Positions 59,744 through 64,000 of a stretch of DNA of 64,000 bases are shown piece by piece; the first letter of the stretch is position 1, and each line of letters starts with the position of its first letter. The notes below the pieces were generated by a model, which searched no databases, was not told the origin of the DNA, and was given only the letters and a program-made list of their open reading frames with translations. The translations under genes were made by a program, and so were the position numbers. This DNA is from Annona cherimola (lineage: Eukaryota > Streptophyta > Magnoliopsida > Magnoliales > Annonaceae). The stretch covers positions 69,706,224 to 69,770,223 of the forward strand of contig CM059971.1 of the NCBI GenBank assembly GCA_030490835.1. Direction: 5' to 3'.

Positions 59744-60344
59744 TGGGGGTGTTAATGTTCACAGTGAACCCATCAACCAGCTTATCCGGTTCGTTTATAA
59801 ATGAATTTAAATTGAGATTTTTAAATAAATAGATTATGATCCATCAACCTATTTAACTATTTAATTAAATAAATAGATTAAGGTTGAGATTTTATAACTT
59901 GTCAACCCGTTTAGTAATTCATTTAACCCATATAACCTGTTCAACTCCTTTAACTCGCTTAACTCATTAAAATTTTATATATATACATGTAAATCCTTTA
60001 TTTATTTTCCCTCTCGAAGTCTTCCTCCATTCACCTAATTTTCATTTTTCTTCTACTGCCCTAATTTCATTTTCCCGTTACTGTTCTATTTTCATTTCCC
60101 ATACTCCGAAAACACAACTTCGTCTCTTCCTACGATATCATTATCTACTAGAGTCTAGGCTTTTAGGTTATTTGCTATATAACGTCTTAACAACCTACTA
60201 ACTCATTTATCACATGGGCTGTAAATGAGTTAGAGTTGAGGTTTTTTAAATGAATTAATAAACGAAATATGATCGAAATATTTTAAATGAGTTAAGATTA
60301 AGATTAGACTCCAACCCATCAAATCCGATAGGTAAACGCCCATA
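59744..60344 (-). mobile_element. Non-autonomous hAT-like element, family H3 (copy 2)
   Basis: An inverted copy of 29822-30418. It starts TGGGGGTGTTAATG and ends AAACGCCCATA, 601 bp. Shared segments include the 'TTAACTC..TTTAACCC' arrays, 'ATATATATACATGTAAA' and 'ATCATTATCTACTAGAGTCTAGGC'. Flanks GTTTACCC and GTTTGTAC agree at 5 of 8 positions, an old target duplication at best. No coding capacity. Confidence 0.8.
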
Positions 60345-60628
60345 GTTTGTACACACGGATGACGGAACGGAATTTCGTAATCCGGCTCTCGGAACGGAGT
60401 CTTATGGGCGGCGTGCCGCGTATTCATGGATGACGACCGAGCAGTGTGCTATGCACGTGGCTGCATCCCACGGTCTAAGTATTCGAAGCACGCGCGAGGA
60501 ATTCTCACATGTGGTACCGCATCATCTAACACTTCTGTCATTGCAAAACCCCACTGGGGAGTGCTGCCATGCGGAGGCACGAGCTTCGTGTCGCTGCTTG
60601 CTGCTAGTGAGCTTTTCTTCAGTTCCAT

Positions 60629-60900
60629 GGGCGTGTTTGGTTGTAAGGAGAAAATGTCAAATTAAAAATTTTTATTTTTTATAATTAGTTTATTTTAAAA
60701 TTAGTTTTTTATATTTTTCTATACAATTATTTTATTTTTTATTATTTTTATATAACTATACATATAACTAACCTATCAATTTTAACATTATTCTCTTTAT
60801 ACATATTATTACCTTCGTCATGTCACATCATTTTCTACTAATTTAACAATTTTAAGTTAAAAATATTTTATCAAAAAGTTTAGCATTTCACAAATACACT
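60629..60900 (+). mobile_element. Tourist-like MITE, family T
   Basis: It starts GGGCGTGTTTGGTTG and ends CACAAATACACT. The interior is a diverged match to the family ('TATACAATTATTTTA', 'ACTAACCTATCAATTTTAAC', 'ATGTCACATCATTTTCTA'). Confidence 0.65.
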
Positions 60901-61540
60901 GTATGAGTAAGAATTTAAAATATTATTGATTATACAGTTGAATTTATTCTTTTAAGTAAGAATTTTTAAAAATATGTACTTCAATTGAATCGAATTGTAA
61001 TATAAAAATTAAGAAGTTACACTTGCTAAAATTGCTTTGCTAAAAAGATTCTAACATATTTTTTATTATTATTTCTATCTTTTTTCAAAAGTCTGCTTAA
61101 TTTTCTTTTTAATTATTATCTCCCGTTCTATTATTTATTTTTGCATTTTTTCTTCCGTTTAGAATCTGGTTTTTCCTGTTTTTTAGAAAAAAGAGAAAAT
61201 CTCTACTTCTTTCTACACCGAGATGACTAATTTTTGAAAAAATTTCAAATATATGTACGAATTTTGACTTCAGTACTTTATAGATAATCATTTTCGTCTA
61301 GTCACAAATGAGGACACTTGCGGATAGGGCCAAAATATTTTATTTTTATAAAATTATTAATTTAAGTGTAAATCACGTTTACAATTTTGTGAAAATGTGA
61401 ATTTTTTGAATTTTCAAACACAAGTATTTCAGTCGTTTTCAATAGCTGAAAAATGAGTAAAATATTCCTTTGTAAAATTCAAGAAAATACATATGTATCT
61501 TTAAAAATAGTAAAAACTTGGTTTATAAACTCAAGAGGAG
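60901..61540. other. AT-rich spacer
   Basis: Very AT-rich; no gene or bounded repeat recognised. Confidence 0.5.
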
Positions 61541-61544
61541 GAAA

Positions 61545-61755
61545 GCATTTATGCTTGATTACAAATGATGTTATTTTCCACTGGGCTAAAATATTTTTAT
61601 TTTTCAAAAAAGAAATTTATACAACTGTTAATATAAGTATATTTAATCCATAAACTAAGTTTTATCAATTTTATAAATTAAATACACTTATATTAACAAT
61701 TGTATAAAAAATTTTAAAAAATATATTTTTAGCCCGGTTGTGACCAAGCACAAAT
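61545..61755. repeat. Foldback element, family IV (copy 3)
   Basis: The left arm reads 'CTGGGCTAAAATATTTTTATTTTTC' then 'ACTGTTAATATAAGTATATTTAA'. The right arm is its inverted copy, 'TTAAATACACTTATATTAACAATTGTATAAAAAATTTT', then 'TTTTTAGCCCGG'. The arms meet near 61660. Confidence 0.6.
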
Positions 61756-62387
61756 GTTGTAAATTAAATAAACCTAAATCAATAATTTTATAAAAATAAA
61801 AATTTAGAAATATATTTTTAGACTGGTCTAACCATTTCAGATCCATTTGAAATTATCTGGCTCTTTTCTTGTTTATCCAAACATTTTTAATATATCCATA
61901 AATTTTTATCAAAATGTTTCCTGTACCCGTACCGATTATGAACCATTAACAACTTTCATTAATATACATGTGAAATAACTAATGTATCCTATTGATCTAG
62001 GATTTGCATAAGCATCTTTTTATCAAAAATCCTAACCTTCCACATAAAAAAACACCAACTTTCATCACTTTCGTTTTTTTGTGTGTTACTAATATGTTGT
62101 AGAATTAGATGTGTTTAACATCACAACTTTATCTCTCATTTGTAGGTGTATATTAACTATTTTATATGTATATTAATTAATGACAGTTGCTGACAAATTC
62201 TAATGGTATAGATATAGGCGCAATAGAAAAAAAAATTAAAGGTGTGAAAGGAATTATTTAAAATATGGGATTTGTAATGAATTGTGATGAAAATTCATGG
62301 GTATATTTGAAATTTTCGTTAATTCTTTGAAAGGGAAGTAATGCCCGGAAACATTGAGCACAAATATGCTAATGAAAGTGAAAATAT
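61756..62387. other. AT-rich spacer
   Basis: No gene or element recognised. Confidence 0.5.
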
Positions 62388-63152
62388 TATGGTCAAGTTG
62401 TACCAAGTTTAGGTGAACTCAAAACTTAACTCTAAAATTAGAATATGAGTTTAGGTTGAGTTTTGGACCAGGTTGGTATTTATTTCGGATTGAAATTCGA
62501 GTTACTCTCAAACTAATAAAAATTAAAATTACTGATAAAGATAACAATTTTTTAAACATTATTACATTCACTCATTAATATATTTATATGACCTATGATA
62601 TCTTTGGTTTTGATAAAAATTGGTCTTTTACTGAAAAGATAATTCTAAATTCAATGAACGTAATGAATTTACACATAACAATTAAGGTAAGAAAAATAAA
62701 TGAGATTACATGAAATTACTATCTAAAGTTTAATAAACGTGAAACTTATATAATGTGTAGTTAATTATTATATATGCAATAATTTTAAAGATTTGGTGTG
62801 TTTATAATTATTTATAAATAAAGTTAATGTAGTTGTAATATATTCAACTTTTATGAACAAATGCATATAACGTTTAGGTTTTAGAATAAACATTTTATAG
62901 TTTAATTAGGTTATAATTATATTGAATAAATTTTATCACAATTATAGTTAAAATACTTAATGCTTAAACAAACATAAGTACTTTAATAAATTAGGGAGAA
63001 TATCGGTTGGGATTGAGTTGGATTTTGGTACTGGATTGATGTAGTTCTCAGGTCGGGTTAAAATTGAGTCTAATTTGAAAAAAATTCAAAAATAAAATTC
63101 GAACTTGGTTTTAAAACCATGTCGAGTCGGCCGGTACCAAGTTGCACCATTA
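62388..63152 (-). mobile_element. Non-autonomous hAT-like element, family H4 (copy C)
   Basis: On the minus strand it starts TAATGGTGCAACTTGGTACC and ends GGTACAACTTGACCATA, aligning throughout with copies A and B. It keeps the uninterrupted form of the segment where copy B carries a MITE. Flanks show no convincing 8-bp duplication. Confidence 0.75.
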
Positions 63153-63218
63153 CTGTCATTTCCTCACTAATGTGTGGATCAATCCACATGCACACCTTTT
63201 CATGAAATCTTTTTCTTT

Positions 63219-64000
63219 TAGGTAATGTTTGTTTAATACAAACTTTTTTGAGAATGTATTACAAAATGATAAAACTTTTAAATGAAAAAGTTTTTTTGCA
63301 TAATTTTTTTGAAATAAGAAAAAATAATGTGATATGAGTGGAGTAATAATGAAGAACAAAAAGAATAAAGTTAAAAATAAATAAGATTGTTATACGAGTA
63401 ATTATGTAGAAATAATTAAAAAATAAAGTAGTTGTATAGAAAACTATAAAGAAAATATTAAAAAATATGATAATTATAAATAGTGAAAATTTTTAAATTG
63501 AACTATTTTGATTTGAAAACTTTGAGGGGTAAACAAACATAAGAATAAGCAAAAATGTTAAGCTAAAAAACTTTTTACTATTCATAATTATTCTATTTTT
63601 TATCATTTCTTCATATCTTCTTATACAATTACTATATTTATTAATCTTTTCTATACAATTATCTACATAACAAACTTATCTTTTTTAATTTTATTATTTT
63701 TGCACTTCATCACTACCACTATTATATTATATCATATCATTTTCTTCCAATTTAAAAACTTTTACACCAAAAATTTTTCATCCAAAAGTTTTATCACTTC
63801 GCAGACACACACCTTGAATCAAAACTTTTCAATATAAAATTTTTTGCTCTTCACAACTATCCTATTTTAATTATTTTTCACATTTTTCTATACCATCATC
63901 CTATATTTCAATTATTTTTATACAACAACCTATACACTTAACCTATTGATTTTAACTTTATTTTTTTATTTTTCATTATTAATCTTATTATATAGCGTTG
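63219..64000. mobile_element. Run of Tourist-like MITE (family T) units
   Basis: The first unit, about 63219-63540, is in the inverted orientation ('GTAATAATGAAGAACAAAAAGAATAAAGTT'). The second, 63541-63815, is direct ('TTAATCTTTTCTATACAATTATC', 'ATATCATATCATTTTC', ending in CAGACACACACC). A third, from about 63820, is cut by the window end. Ends are decayed. Confidence 0.6.

Overview
The window reads as nuclear DNA from a flowering plant, from an intergenic, transposon-rich part of a chromosome. It is strongly AT-rich by eye. It holds plant LINE remnants with DUF4283, reverse transcriptase and RNase H parts, a Ty1/Copia element primed by initiator tRNA-Met, hAT and MULE-like DNA transposons, many Tourist-like MITEs and one phytocystatin gene. 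No bacterial-style gene organisation, rRNA, tRNA or CRISPR array was seen. The species cannot be named from sequence alone.

Layout. 0-10 kb: AT-rich DNA packed with short inverted-repeat families, including a cluster of about eight copies of one roughly 350-bp repeat at 5.2-8.9 kb, plus a LINE piece at 2.2-2.9 kb. 10-17 kb: two more LINE remnants on the minus strand with Tourist-like MITEs beside them. 17-19 kb: a GC-richer stretch with a 125-bp tandem duplication and no recognised gene. 19-33 kb: a dense set of DNA transposons, several with perfect 8-bp target-site duplications (TSDs). These are a 725-bp hAT-like element, a solo Copia-type LTR, a 1.25-kb hAT-like element, a Pack-MULE-like element containing another hAT-like element, a 1.17-kb foldback element and a 597-bp hAT-like element. 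33-38 kb: MITEs and AT-rich spacer. 38.9-57.1 kb: one broken LINE on the minus strand, split by a 4.7-kb hAT transposon (itself split by a MITE) and by an 8.2-kb Copia element. 57-64 kb: a single apparently intact gene, a secreted cysteine protease inhibitor of the phytocystatin family at 58.4-58.8 kb, followed by further copies of the small elements.

How the parts relate. Almost everything is mobile DNA at different stages of decay. The Copia element is young: its two LTRs differ at only about ten of 1808 positions that I counted. Its gag-pol frame is nevertheless closed by several stops and frame changes, so it probably moved with proteins supplied by a relative. The hAT element at 40.3-45.0 kb has recognisable transposase (BED finger to C-terminal dimerisation region) and is a plausible source of activity for the short hAT-like elements; one of these (27.0-27.6 kb) shares its terminal and subterminal sequence. 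The cystatin gene is the only feature likely to serve the host cell.
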